Source: CAYNRA01 sp046293395 (GTDB lineage Bacteria; Bacteroidota; Bacteroidia; Cytophagales; Spirosomataceae). From it: a DNA stretch of 64,000 nt. The notes under the pieces are model-generated. The model was given only the letters and a program-made list of their open reading frames with translations, did not search any database and was not told where the DNA came from. The DNA is taken from positions 434,001 through 498,000 of the forward strand of contig JBKBOU010000001.1 in the NCBI GenBank assembly GCA_046293395.1, given 5' to 3'. Positions 44,525-52,075 of the stretch are shown piece after piece. Every line of letters begins with the position of its first letter. Positions within the stretch are counted from its first letter, which is position 1. Made by a program: the position numbers and the translations under genes.

Positions 44525-44974
44525 ATTTTTAATTTCGCTCATAACAAAAATACTTTGCGTACTTCCAATATTATCAAGCGATGCCAATTTATTCATAATG
44601 AAGTTTTGATACGATTTCATGTCCGTGACCACCACTTTAATCATAAAATCATAATCACCAGAAATATTTAGACACTCAATTACCTCCTCCATTTTACGGA
44701 TAGCCTCTACAAAACCCATCCCTGCGTCTCGTGCATGTTCTTTGAGCCGAATATTGCACAAGACCATCAAATCTTTGCCTATTTTATCTCTGTCCACAAT
44801 AGCCACATATCTTTTGATGACCCCTTCTTGTTCCATTCTCCGGACACGCTCATACACGGGTGTGGGTGAGAGATTCAAGCGGGCGGCAAGCTCCTTCGTG
44901 GTTAACTTTGCGTCTGCTTGGAGATACGCCAAAATATCTCTATCTATATCATCCAATTTATGTCCCTTTGTCAT
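44498..44974 (-). CDS. Lrp/AsnC family transcriptional regulator
   Basis: 158 residues. N-terminal winged helix-turn-helix (about 7-62: 'DDIDRDILAYLQADAKLTTKELAARLNLSPTPVYERV', quoted for its TKELAARLNLS...VYERV core) and C-terminal RAM ligand-binding domain (about 75-150: 'VIECLNISGDYDFMIKV', 'IGSTQSIFVM'). Typically an octameric regulator sensing amino acids. It is divergent from metH, and a 15-bp Lrp-like palindrome lies inside its own promoter (45013-45027), suggesting autoregulation and control of methionine synthesis. Confidence 0.92.
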   Translation of the reverse strand: MTKGHKLDDIDRDILAYLQADAKLTTKELAARLNLSPTPVYERVRRMEQEGVIKRYVAIVDRDKIGKDLMVLCNIRLKEHARDAGMGFVEAIRKMEEVIECLNISGDYDFMIKVVVTDMKSYQNFIMNKLASLDNIGSTQSIFVMSEIKNETAFTTHL

Positions 44975-44981
44975 ACCTTAT

Positions 44982-45058
44982 TAGATAATTTAATAAATTT
45001 AACGAACAAATATAGATAATTTATCTAATTAATTACCAATTACTTTAATTATTATCTA
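44982..45058. promoter_or_regulatory. Lrp-type operator region between lrp and metH
   Basis: A 15-bp inverted repeat TAGATAATTTATCTA (45013-45027) matches 13 of 15 positions of the E. coli Lrp consensus YAGHAWATTWTDCTR. Half-site copies flank it: TAGATAATTTAATAA from 44982, and TTATCTA at 45052-45058. The full site overlaps the spacer and -7 element of the lrp promoter; the right half-site overlaps the metH promoter. Confidence 0.6.
45007..45039 (-). promoter_or_regulatory. Promoter of the Lrp-type gene
   Basis: Minus-strand TATATTTG (45014-45007) matches the -7 consensus; TTG (45039-45037) stands 22 bp upstream, one or two bp longer than usual. The palindromic operator lies between the two elements. 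Confidence 0.55.
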
Positions 45059-45066
45059 TTTACTTC

Positions 45067-45074
45067 TATATTTG
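45067..45074 (+). promoter_or_regulatory. -7 element of metH
   Basis: TATATTTG matches TAnnTTTG. The expected start near 45081 gives a leader of about 23 nt, too short for a cobalamin or SAM riboswitch. A TTT (45044-45046) occupies the -33 place at 20 bp, one base off TTG. Confidence 0.5.
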
Positions 45075-45103
45075 TCACTTTAAAAATTAACGTTAGAGCC
45101 ACC

Positions 45104-48100
45104 ATGGTAACAAAACCAGCAATTCGCGCCTTACTTCCTCATCGCATCCTTGTTTTAGACGGAGCTATGGGAACCATGATTCAACGGTATAAATTAGAGG
45201 AAGAAGACTACCGTGGAGAACAATTCAAAGATTGGCCTTCCCCTTTGAAGGGCAATAATGATTTATTGTCTATCACACAGCCACATATTATTAAGGAAAT
45301 ACACGCCGCCTACCTAGAGGCAGGTGCTGATATTATTGAAACAAACACGTTTTCAGGCACTTCCATCGCGATGGAAGACTATAAAATGGCTGATTTGGTG
45401 TATCAACTAAACTTCGAATCTGCTAGAATTGCCCGTGATGTGGCAGATGAATTTACACAAAAAAATCCAGAAAAACCCAGATATGTTGCTGGTTCTATTG
45501 GACCAACGAACCGCACAGCCTCTATGTCTCCGGATGTAAATGACCCTGGTTTTCGGGCTGTTTATTTCAATGACCTAGTTTCAGCTTACTACGAACAAGT
45601 CAAAGCACTGGCGGAAGGTGGCGCAGATATATTTTTGGTAGAAACGGTATTCGATACGCTCAACGCAAAAGCAGCGCTTTTCGCGATAGACCTCTACTTG
45701 AACGAGCAAAAAATAGAACGAAATGACCCTGAATTTGAGATTCCAATCATGGTTTCAGGGACAATTACGGACCAATCCGGCAGAACTCTTTCGGGGCAAA
45801 CAACAGAGGCCTTTTTAACCTCTGTTTCACACATGCCGCTGCTTTCGATAGGGCTAAACTGTGCTTTAGGTGCAGACTTAATGCGCCCTTATGTACAAAC
45901 ATTGGCAAAGGAAGCTGCATTCCCGGTTTCTGCACACCCGAATGCCGGCTTACCCAATGAAATGGGAGAATACGACCAATCGGCAGAAGATATGGGAGAA
46001 ATCATCGAAGGATTCCTCCAAGATAGATTCATCAATATCATCGGCGGCTGCTGCGGAACTACCCCAGAGCATGTAAAAAAAATGGCCGATTTGGCGGCAC
46101 TCTATCCACCTCGCACTTTACCTGAAAAAGACCATACACTCCGGCTATCGGGACTTCTTCCTTTAAAAGTAACCGAACAAACGAATTTCGTCAATATCGG
46201 CGAACGTTGCAATGTGACAGGTTCACGCAAATTTGCCCGACTTATTCGCGAAGAAAACTACGAGGCAGCGCTGCAAGTTGCCAAAGAGCAAGTAGAAAAT
46301 GGGGCACAAATTCTCGATATCAACCTCGACGAAGGAATGATTGATGGAGTAGCAACCATGAAAAAGTTTTTGAACCTTTTGGCAGCAGAACCCGATATTT
46401 CAACCGTTCCGTTGATGATAGATTCTTCTGATTGGGCGGTTATCGAGGCGGGACTTCAATGTGTACAAGGAAAAGCTATTGTCAACTCAATTTCGTTAAA
46501 AGACGGAGAAAAAGCATTCATCGAACGTGCCAAACTTGTCAAAGCGTATGGTGCAGCGACGGTTGTCATGGCTTTTGATGAGCAAGGGCAAGCGGATTCC
46601 TACGAAAGACGCATTGAAATTTGTGCGCGGGCTTACCGGATTTTAGTGGAAAACGTACAATTTCCGCCGCAAGACATCATCTTTGACCCCAACATTCTGA
46701 CAGTTGGGACCAATATGGAAGAACACGCAAATTATGCGATTGACTTCTTTAAGGCAACCAAATGGATCAAAGAAAATCTACCGTATGCGAAGGTATCAGG
46801 TGGTGTTTCAAATATTTCTTTCTCTTTCCGTGGAAACGAGACAATCCGCGAGGCCATGAATACCGCATTTCTTTATCATGCCATTAAAGAAGGCATGGAT
46901 ATGGGAATTGTGAATGCGGGGCAAACAGGAATTTACAGCGAAATCGACCCTGTCATTCTTGAACACGTGGAAGACGTATTATTTAATAGAAAACCCGATG
47001 CGGCGGATAGATTGACAGAACTTTCAAATAAGATTGTATCCAAGAAGTCAAATGGAAATGCGGAAGGAGAAGAAGAACGGAACGCTTGGAGACAACTACC
47101 CATTCAGGAAAGATTAGCACATTCATTAGTAAAAGGTATCGACGAATATATTGACACAGATACCGAAGAATGTCGCGTTTTGTATGCACGACCATTGGAA
47201 GTCATTGAAGGTCCATTAATGGACGGGATGAATATTGTAGGGGATTTGTTCGGACAAGGGAAAATGTTTTTGCCGCAAGTAGTACGTTCGGCAAGGGTAA
47301 TGAAAAAGGCAGTTGCTTATCTTCAACCTTTCATTGAAGCAGAAAAAACAGAAGAATCCGCCCCTGTTGGAAAGATTCTCTTAGCAACGGTGAAAGGAGA
47401 TGTACACGATATTGGAAAAAATATTGTAGGGATTGTTTTAGGCTGCAATAGTTACCAAATTATTGATTTGGGTGTGATGGTACCAACCAAAACCATTTTG
47501 GATGAAGCCATCAAAAACCAAGTTGACATTGTCGGATTATCAGGGCTCATCACCCCATCCTTGGATGCGATGGTAGAAGTTGCTCAAGAAATGGAAAAGC
47601 GTGGAATGACTATTCCCTTGCTAATTGGTGGAGCGACAACCTCTCGAATTCACACAGCAGTCAAGATTGACCCACACTATTCAGGCCCTGTTATTCATGT
47701 CAACGATGCCTCGCGTGCAGTTCCTGTTTCTGGGAAATTGCTCCAAAATGAAGAAACATTCCAAAAGACATACCGAGAAATTAAGCAAGAATACGCGGCT
47801 ATTCGAGATAAATATTACAATACGTTAAAAGAAGGAAGGTATTTAACCATTGAAGAAGCACGTGCTAATAAATTTGCTACGAACTGGGATGCCTATACAC
47901 CGCCAGTTCCAATACAGACGGGTGTTCAGACTTTTTATTCCTACGATTTGGCAGAGATTGCTCAGTATATAGACTGGACTCCATTTTTCAATACGTGGGG
48001 ATTAACGGGCAAGTACCCTGCGATTTTCGACAATAAAATTGTAGGTAAAGAAGCAAAACATTTGTTTGACGATGCAAAAAGACAACTTACACGTATCATT

Positions 48101-48805
48101 GAAGGAAAATTACTGCAAGCCAATGCAGTCGTTGGTATTTGGGAGGCTTATGCGAAAACAGACGATATTTTCGTAAAAACAAGTGAAGGCGAAGAAGTGC
48201 AACTCCTACAAATGCGGCAACAAGGGCAAAAAGCTGACAAACTCCCTAATTACTGTTTGTCTGATTTTATTGCGCCAAAAGAAGCACAAAAGAAAGATTA
48301 TTTGGGTGGATTTGCTGTGACTACCGGTATTGGGATTGAGGCGTTACTTGAAGAATGCAAGGCACAAAACGATGATTATACTTACATCATGATTCAAGCT
48401 GTGGCGGATAGACTCGCCGAAGCCTTCGCGGAACTCATGCACGAAAAAGTAAGAAGAGAAATTTGGGGCTATGAAAAAGAACCGAAACAAACAATCGAAC
48501 AGCTGATAAAAGAAGAATATGTTGGAATCCGCCCTGCTCCAGGCTACCCAGCTTGCCCAGATCATACAGAAAAAGAGAAACTTTTTCACTTACTAGATGC
48601 AAACCGATTAGGTATCCATCTTACAGAAAGTTTTGCGATGCACCCAGCAAGTGCCGTGAGTGGATGGTACTTTTCTCATCCAGAGAGCAAATATTTTCCC
48701 GTCTCCAAAATTGGGAAAGATCAAGTGGAAGATTATGCAAATAGGAAAAAAGAAACAATTGAATGGACAGAGAAGTGGCTACAACCTAATCTAAACTACA
48801 GATAA
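45104..48805 (+). CDS. metH: Cobalamin-dependent methionine synthase
   Basis: 1233 residues, complete four-module enzyme. The homocysteine-binding barrel (1-~330) has zinc ligands Cys253, Cys316 and Cys317 ('NIIGGCCGTTPEH'). The methyltetrahydrofolate-binding barrel spans about 345-620. The cobalamin cap plus Rossmann module (about 660-890) has the B12 ligand His768 in 'DVHDIGKNIVG'. The AdoMet reactivation domain (about 900-1230) has 'GIRPAPGYPACPDHTEK'. It makes methionine from homocysteine in the cytoplasm and needs B12. It is transcribed away from an Lrp-type gene, with Lrp-like half-sites at its promoter, so amino-acid control is likely. Ends at a strong terminator. Confidence 0.97.
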   Translation: MVTKPAIRALLPHRILVLDGAMGTMIQRYKLEEEDYRGEQFKDWPSPLKGNNDLLSITQPHIIKEIHAAYLEAGADIIETNTFSGTSIAMEDYKMADLVYQLNFESARIARDVADEFTQKNPEKPRYVAGSIGPTNRTASMSPDVNDPGFRAVYFNDLVSAYYEQVKALAEGGADIFLVETVFDTLNAKAALFAIDLYLNEQKIERNDPEFEIPIMVSGTITDQSGRTLSGQTTEAFLTSVSHMPLLSIGLNCALGADLMRPYVQTLAKEAAFPVSAHPNAGLPNEMGEYDQSAEDMGEIIEGFLQDRFINIIGGCCGTTPEHVKKMADLAALYPPRTLPEKDHTLRLSGLLPLKVTEQTNFVNIGERCNVTGSRKFARLIREENYEAALQVAKEQVENGAQILDINLDEGMIDGVATMKKFLNLLAAEPDISTVPLMIDSSDWAVIEAGLQCVQGKAIVNSISLKDGEKAFIERAKLVKAYGAATVVMAFDEQGQADSYERRIEICARAYRILVENVQFPPQDIIFDPNILTVGTNMEEHANYAIDFFKATKWIKENLPYAKVSGGVSNISFSFRGNETIREAMNTAFLYHAIKEGMDMGIVNAGQTGIYSEIDPVILEHVEDVLFNRKPDAADRLTELSNKIVSKKSNGNAEGEEERNAWRQLPIQERLAHSLVKGIDEYIDTDTEECRVLYARPLEVIEGPLMDGMNIVGDLFGQGKMFLPQVVRSARVMKKAVAYLQPFIEAEKTEESAPVGKILLATVKGDVHDIGKNIVGIVLGCNSYQIIDLGVMVPTKTILDEAIKNQVDIVGLSGLITPSLDAMVEVAQEMEKRGMTIPLLIGGATTSRIHTAVKIDPHYSGPVIHVNDASRAVPVSGKLLQNEETFQKTYREIKQEYAAIRDKYYNTLKEGRYLTIEEARANKFATNWDAYTPPVPIQTGVQTFYSYDLAEIAQYIDWTPFFNTWGLTGKYPAIFDNKIVGKEAKHLFDDAKRQLTRIIEGKLLQANAVVGIWEAYAKTDDIFVKTSEGEEVQLLQMRQQGQKADKLPNYCLSDFIAPKEAQKKDYLGGFAVTTGIGIEALLEECKAQNDDYTYIMIQAVADRLAEAFAELMHEKVRREIWGYEKEPKQTIEQLIKEEYVGIRPAPGYPACPDHTEKEKLFHLLDANRLGIHLTESFAMHPASAVSGWYFSHPESKYFPVSKIGKDQVEDYANRKKETIEWTEKWLQPNLNYR

Positions 48806-48810
48806 ATTAC

Positions 48811-48837
48811 GAACCCAACTCAGAAAGAGTTGGGTTC
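48811..48837 (+). terminator. Terminator of metH
   Basis: An 11-bp perfect stem GAACCCAACTC / GAGTTGGGTTC with an AGAAA loop, followed by TTTTTATT, 5 bp after the metH stop. The minus-strand side has no T tail, so it probably does not serve the LytTR gene. Confidence 0.85.
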
Positions 48838-48852
48838 TTTTTATTGGGACAA

Positions 48853-49179
48853 TCAAAAACCAATGTTTGCAGGATTATACTTAGTTTTCAAAATATCGGC
48901 ATATCTTTTGTACCGTCTTCGAGAAATAGGCACTTTGGTTCCATCTACTAAAACAACCTCAAGACCATCTAAACTTTTACTGACACTCGAAATAAAATTT
49001 GAATTTACTATCCATGCTCTGTGTAGTCGAAGAAAAGAAGGAGAAGTAAGTGCAAGACGAGATTCAATTTTTTTCATGGTATAGGATGATAGAAAATGCT
49101 TTCCATCTGAGTACATCAAAATCGTGTAATTTTTAACTGCTTGGCAGTATAAAACAGGGAATGTAAAGGTTTTCTTCAT
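48853..49179 (-). CDS. Stand-alone LytTR DNA-binding protein
   Basis: 108 residues comprising a single LytTR domain: 'CQAVKNYTILMYSDGKHFLSSYTMKKIESRL', 'FLRLHRAWIVNSNFISSV' (with the conserved F-x-R-x-H-R-...-V/I-N core) and 'VVLVDGTKVPISRRRYKRY'. No receiver or membrane domain is attached. LytTR proteins bind short repeated DNA motifs. A lone domain needs either constitutive activity or another partner. The histidine kinase downstream (50387) already has a LuxR-type partner. A TACTTTTG -7 element lies upstream (49211-49204). Confidence 0.83.
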   Translation of the reverse strand: MKKTFTFPVLYCQAVKNYTILMYSDGKHFLSSYTMKKIESRLALTSPSFLRLHRAWIVNSNFISSVSKSLDGLEVVLVDGTKVPISRRRYKRYADILKTKYNPANIGF

Positions 49180-49203
49180 GAACTAACTTTGTTTGTTACA
49201 TCA

Positions 49204-49211
49204 CAAAAGTA
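49204..49211 (-). promoter_or_regulatory. Possible -7 element of the LytTR gene
   Basis: Minus-strand TACTTTTG matches TAnnTTTG, about 25 bp upstream of the ATG. No -33 TTG at normal spacing. The rest of the 228-bp gap to 49408 is AT-rich, and I see nothing else in it. Confidence 0.4.
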
Positions 49212-49407
49212 ATTGGACGCAGAAAACAAAAAATCAAGAAAATAGCCCTTTTTTAAGTCAAAAAACACGTTTTTTCGAACGTATTTTCCCGTTTATCTTG
49301 TAAAAACTACCGTATTTTCCCCCTTTTTTCCATATAATCAACTATTTTTTTCATATTGTAACACAGATTTCCCAATGAAAACTTAGCTTTACAGAAAAAA
49401 TATACAC

Positions 49408-49758
49408 ATGAAAAAAGACGGTAAAAACAAGAGAGGTCAACAAATTTCAAATGTTGTGGCCAAGAAAATGCAAGCTAAATGGCAAGAAAGAAAAAAAGAC
49501 AAAAAAGTAGCCGAGTTAGATTTGCCGAATGGTTTCTTTTTAGATAAAGAAAGTATCGAATTTCTACTGAGCCAGGGCAAAGATGTAGATGGAATTGCGG
49601 TTACATTTGGTGTTGATGAAGAAAACAAAATGGCAGTTACTGTGTATGCTGTCAAGTCAGACTTGACCCCAGTACAAGCTCAGGTAGTACAAAAATCGTC
49701 AGAAGGTGAACAATCCTTTGTTGTTTACGATATGTACGGAACTTGTTGTCCGAAATAA
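49408..49758 (+). CDS. Hypothetical protein, lysine-rich N-terminus
   Basis: 116 residues. The first ~38 are strongly basic ('KKDGKNKRG', 'KWQERKKDKK'); the rest forms an apparent beta-rich domain ('DGIAVTFGVDEENKMAVTVYAV', in part) ending with a double Cys ('GTCCPK'). There is no signal peptide and no membrane helix. I do not recognise the family. It lies 17 bp upstream of a membrane-protein gene and the two-component genes and may belong to that operon. Confidence 0.6.
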   Translation: MKKDGKNKRGQQISNVVAKKMQAKWQERKKDKKVAELDLPNGFFLDKESIEFLLSQGKDVDGIAVTFGVDEENKMAVTVYAVKSDLTPVQAQVVQKSSEGEQSFVVYDMYGTCCPK

Positions 49759-49775
49759 AAAAGTGATTATTTTTT

Positions 49776-50426
49776 ATGCTAGACTATTATTTGTACCTAG
49801 GAATTTTATTTTTAGGAACTCTGATTGGTTTTTATAGGTGGAAAACAATGGACAATCGTTTACAGTCCATTGTTTTTTACTTACTCACTACCTTCATTGT
49901 GGAATCGTTGGCATTTTACATGCGTTATTTCCTCGAAATTAACCCCGTATTCTTGTATCACTTTTATACTCCCGTTTTTATGACTTCTCTTTCTTGGTAT
50001 TTTTACCAAGTAATAGAGCAACCAATCGTCAAAAAAGCAATTATCCCTTTGACTCTATTTTTTATTTGTTTCAGTATTTATACAAGCTCCATCCAATCAC
50101 TCAAAGAAGTTAACTCAGCAGCTACGAGTGTTGAAAGTGTATTTGTCATCCTACTTTCTTGTTTTACAATTTATGAATTATTTGAACGAATGGATTCTGT
50201 TCGGTTAACCGACGAACATTCATTCTGGGTAAGTCTCGGTTTTGCCTTATTTAATGTAGGCACATTTATCTATTTTAGCTTACAAGCGTATCTTTTCAGA
50301 GAAATACCGGAAATGGGAAAACTACTTTTTGTACTTGTAAAACTCTTAAATTTTGTTTTGTATCCACTCTTAATCATAGCCTTGGTATGTCCAATCAAAC
50401 TATCGAAGTTTACACGTTTATCGTAG
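49776..50426 (+). CDS. Membrane protein, about six helices, upstream of histidine kinase
   Basis: 216 residues, almost entirely hydrophobic, with about six or seven predicted helices (about 5-20, 30-50, 58-78, 86-105, 117-135, 148-168, 180-203). No known sensor or transporter motif is seen. Its 3' end overlaps the histidine-kinase start by 40 bp in another frame, implying coupled translation. A likely role is the sensing or signalling partner of that kinase, which has only one membrane helix; this is inference from position. Confidence 0.65.
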   Translation: MLDYYLYLGILFLGTLIGFYRWKTMDNRLQSIVFYLLTTFIVESLAFYMRYFLEINPVFLYHFYTPVFMTSLSWYFYQVIEQPIVKKAIIPLTLFFICFSIYTSSIQSLKEVNSAATSVESVFVILLSCFTIYELFERMDSVRLTDEHSFWVSLGFALFNVGTFIYFSLQAYLFREIPEMGKLLFVLVKLLNFVLYPLLIIALVCPIKLSKFTRLS

Positions 50427-51187
50427 CTGGAACTATCCTTTTACTTCTTATTATAGCATCTGTCATGACTTTATCTTTTTTTTATCAACGCAAAAAACAC
50501 CAACATAAACGTGAATTACGAGAAATTCATGAAAACTTTCAACGTGAAATTCTTCAAACGCAAATTGAAGTTCAAAATGCAACTTTGCAACATGTAGGCC
50601 AAGAATTACATGATAACATCGGTCAATTATTATCTCTAGGTAAACTTAATTTGCATGTTTTGCAAATGCAACCTTTAGACAAAGAACAAGCTGAAAGTGT
50701 TACTGAAATAAGTAAAATTTTAACAGATACTCTCCAAGAAGTTCGTGCATTAACCAAAAGCCTTGACGGAGATTTTGTGAAAGATTTTGGTTTTATCAGC
50801 AGTTTAAAAAATGAATTGAATCGAATCAATAAAACAAAAAAAATAATCGGCAGTTTTAAATCTGAAATTGAAAAGACGAATTTAGGATTTCAAAAAGAAA
50901 TTGTCTTATTTCGCATGTCTCAGGAAGCTTTGACGAACGCCCTCAAACATGCGAGAGCAAAGAATATCCGTGCATACGTAAAAAAAACAGAAAAAAACCA
51001 GATACAGCTTATTCTCTCTGACGATGGAATTGGTTTCGACCTACTCCGATTCTCAGATACATTGGATGAAGCAGGAGCTGGTCTTCGAAATATTGAACGT
51101 CGTGCTAAATTAATCGAATTTGAGGTTCAAATGGTTACGTCTCCTGGGCAAGGTACAACAACCACATTTACTCAATTATTGAATTAA
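50387..51187 (+). CDS. NarL/DesK-type sensor histidine kinase
   Basis: 266 residues. One N-terminal helix (about 8-32), a coiled-coil linker, HisKA_3 dimerisation region with phospho-acceptor His75 in 'GQELHDNIGQLL', then an HATPase domain with N-box 'SQEALTNALKHA' and G-box 'LSDDGIGFDL' and 'GAGLRNIERRA'. There is no extracellular sensing domain, so input must come from the membrane segment or a partner, possibly the overlapping membrane protein. The response regulator follows after 8 bp. Confidence 0.9.
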   Translation: MSNQTIEVYTFIVAGTILLLLIIASVMTLSFFYQRKKHQHKRELREIHENFQREILQTQIEVQNATLQHVGQELHDNIGQLLSLGKLNLHVLQMQPLDKEQAESVTEISKILTDTLQEVRALTKSLDGDFVKDFGFISSLKNELNRINKTKKIIGSFKSEIEKTNLGFQKEIVLFRMSQEALTNALKHARAKNIRAYVKKTEKNQIQLILSDDGIGFDLLRFSDTLDEAGAGLRNIERRAKLIEFEVQMVTSPGQGTTTTFTQLLN

Positions 51188-51195
51188 TCTGTTAA

Positions 51196-51849
51196 ATGAA
51201 ACAAACAATAGCTATTGTCGATGACCACACGCTAATCGCCAATGCGTTGGCAGGGCTTGTCAATAAAATGACTGATTTTGAAGTCGCTTTCATCGCTGAA
51301 GATGGATTGCAACTCATTGAAAAATTAACCAACGGAACTCTTCCCGATGCCATTTTACTTGATATCAATATGCCCAATATGGATGGTTTCGAAACGGCTA
51401 GTTGGCTTCAGCAGAATTACCCACAAATTCCATTCCTAGGGTTGTCTATGCACTCAGAGGAAGAGTCTATCGTGAAACTCATTTCAAAAGGTGCGAGAGG
51501 ATACTTGCTCAAAGAGAGTAGCCCCCTAGAACTCCAAACTGCACTTTCTCATTTACTTACGAATGGGTATTATTATTCCCAATTAACCACCAATGCACTC
51601 GTCAACATTGTTAAAAATCCAATGAAAACGGATACGTCAAATCCAATAGACAATCTTCTCAGCGAAAAGGAGTACCAATTTGTCAAATGGTGTATGACGG
51701 AACTCAAATATGCAGAAATTGCCTCCGAAATGGCAGTTGGCATTCGGACTCTTGAAAACTACCGAGATTCTGTCTGTGAAAAACTGCAAGTAAAATCAAG
51801 AGTTGGTATCGTGATTGAGTGCCTTAGAAGGGGGATTTTAACCTTGTAA
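51196..51849 (+). CDS. LuxR/NarL-type response regulator
   Basis: 217 residues. Receiver domain with Asp9/Asp10, phosphorylation site Asp56 ('LLDINMPNMDG'), and 'SKGARGYLLKESSP' with the conserved Lys. The C-terminal HTH ('YAEIASEMAVGIRTLENYRDSV') fits NarL/FixJ. It is the cognate partner of the kinase just upstream. Only 2 bp separate its stop from the convergent PhnA-domain gene; no terminator hairpin seen there. Confidence 0.92.
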   Translation: MKQTIAIVDDHTLIANALAGLVNKMTDFEVAFIAEDGLQLIEKLTNGTLPDAILLDINMPNMDGFETASWLQQNYPQIPFLGLSMHSEEESIVKLISKGARGYLLKESSPLELQTALSHLLTNGYYYSQLTTNALVNIVKNPMKTDTSNPIDNLLSEKEYQFVKWCMTELKYAEIASEMAVGIRTLENYRDSVCEKLQVKSRVGIVIECLRRGILTL

Positions 51850-51851
51850 TC

Positions 51852-52061
51852 CTACATTTTTTGCACGAAACTTGTTTTTAAAACAATCCCTGTCTTTTCT
51901 ACGCGGCAGTCGATTTCCTCCTCATCGTCGGTGAGTTTGATATTTTTCACGACTGTTCCTCTTTTCAATGTAATCGAGGAGCCCTTCACTTTTAAATCTT
52001 TGGTTAATTTTACGGAGTCACCGTCTTGTAAGAGGTTTCCGTTGCAGTCTTTTACTTCCAC
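51852..52061 (-). CDS. PhnA-domain protein (YjdM C-terminal domain only)
   Basis: 69 residues: 'VKDCNGNLLQDGDSVKLTKDLKVKGSS' (in part) followed by 'LKRGTVVKNIKL' and 'IDCRVEKTGIVLKTSFVQK'. This aligns with the C-terminal half of E. coli YjdM/PhnA but lacks its N-terminal zinc ribbon. The short form is frequent in Bacteroidota. Despite the old name, no role in phosphonate use is established. Just upstream of it on this strand lies the PLP decarboxylase gene, with 14 bp between. Confidence 0.85.
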   Translation of the reverse strand: MEVKDCNGNLLQDGDSVKLTKDLKVKGSSITLKRGTVVKNIKLTDDEEEIDCRVEKTGIVLKTSFVQKM

Positions 52062-52075
52062 TAGAATTTGTACGT

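Noticed and set aside
45075..45103. Cobalamin or SAM riboswitch before metH
   Set aside because: The leader predicted from the -7 box is only about 25 nt, and no conserved riboswitch core is visible.
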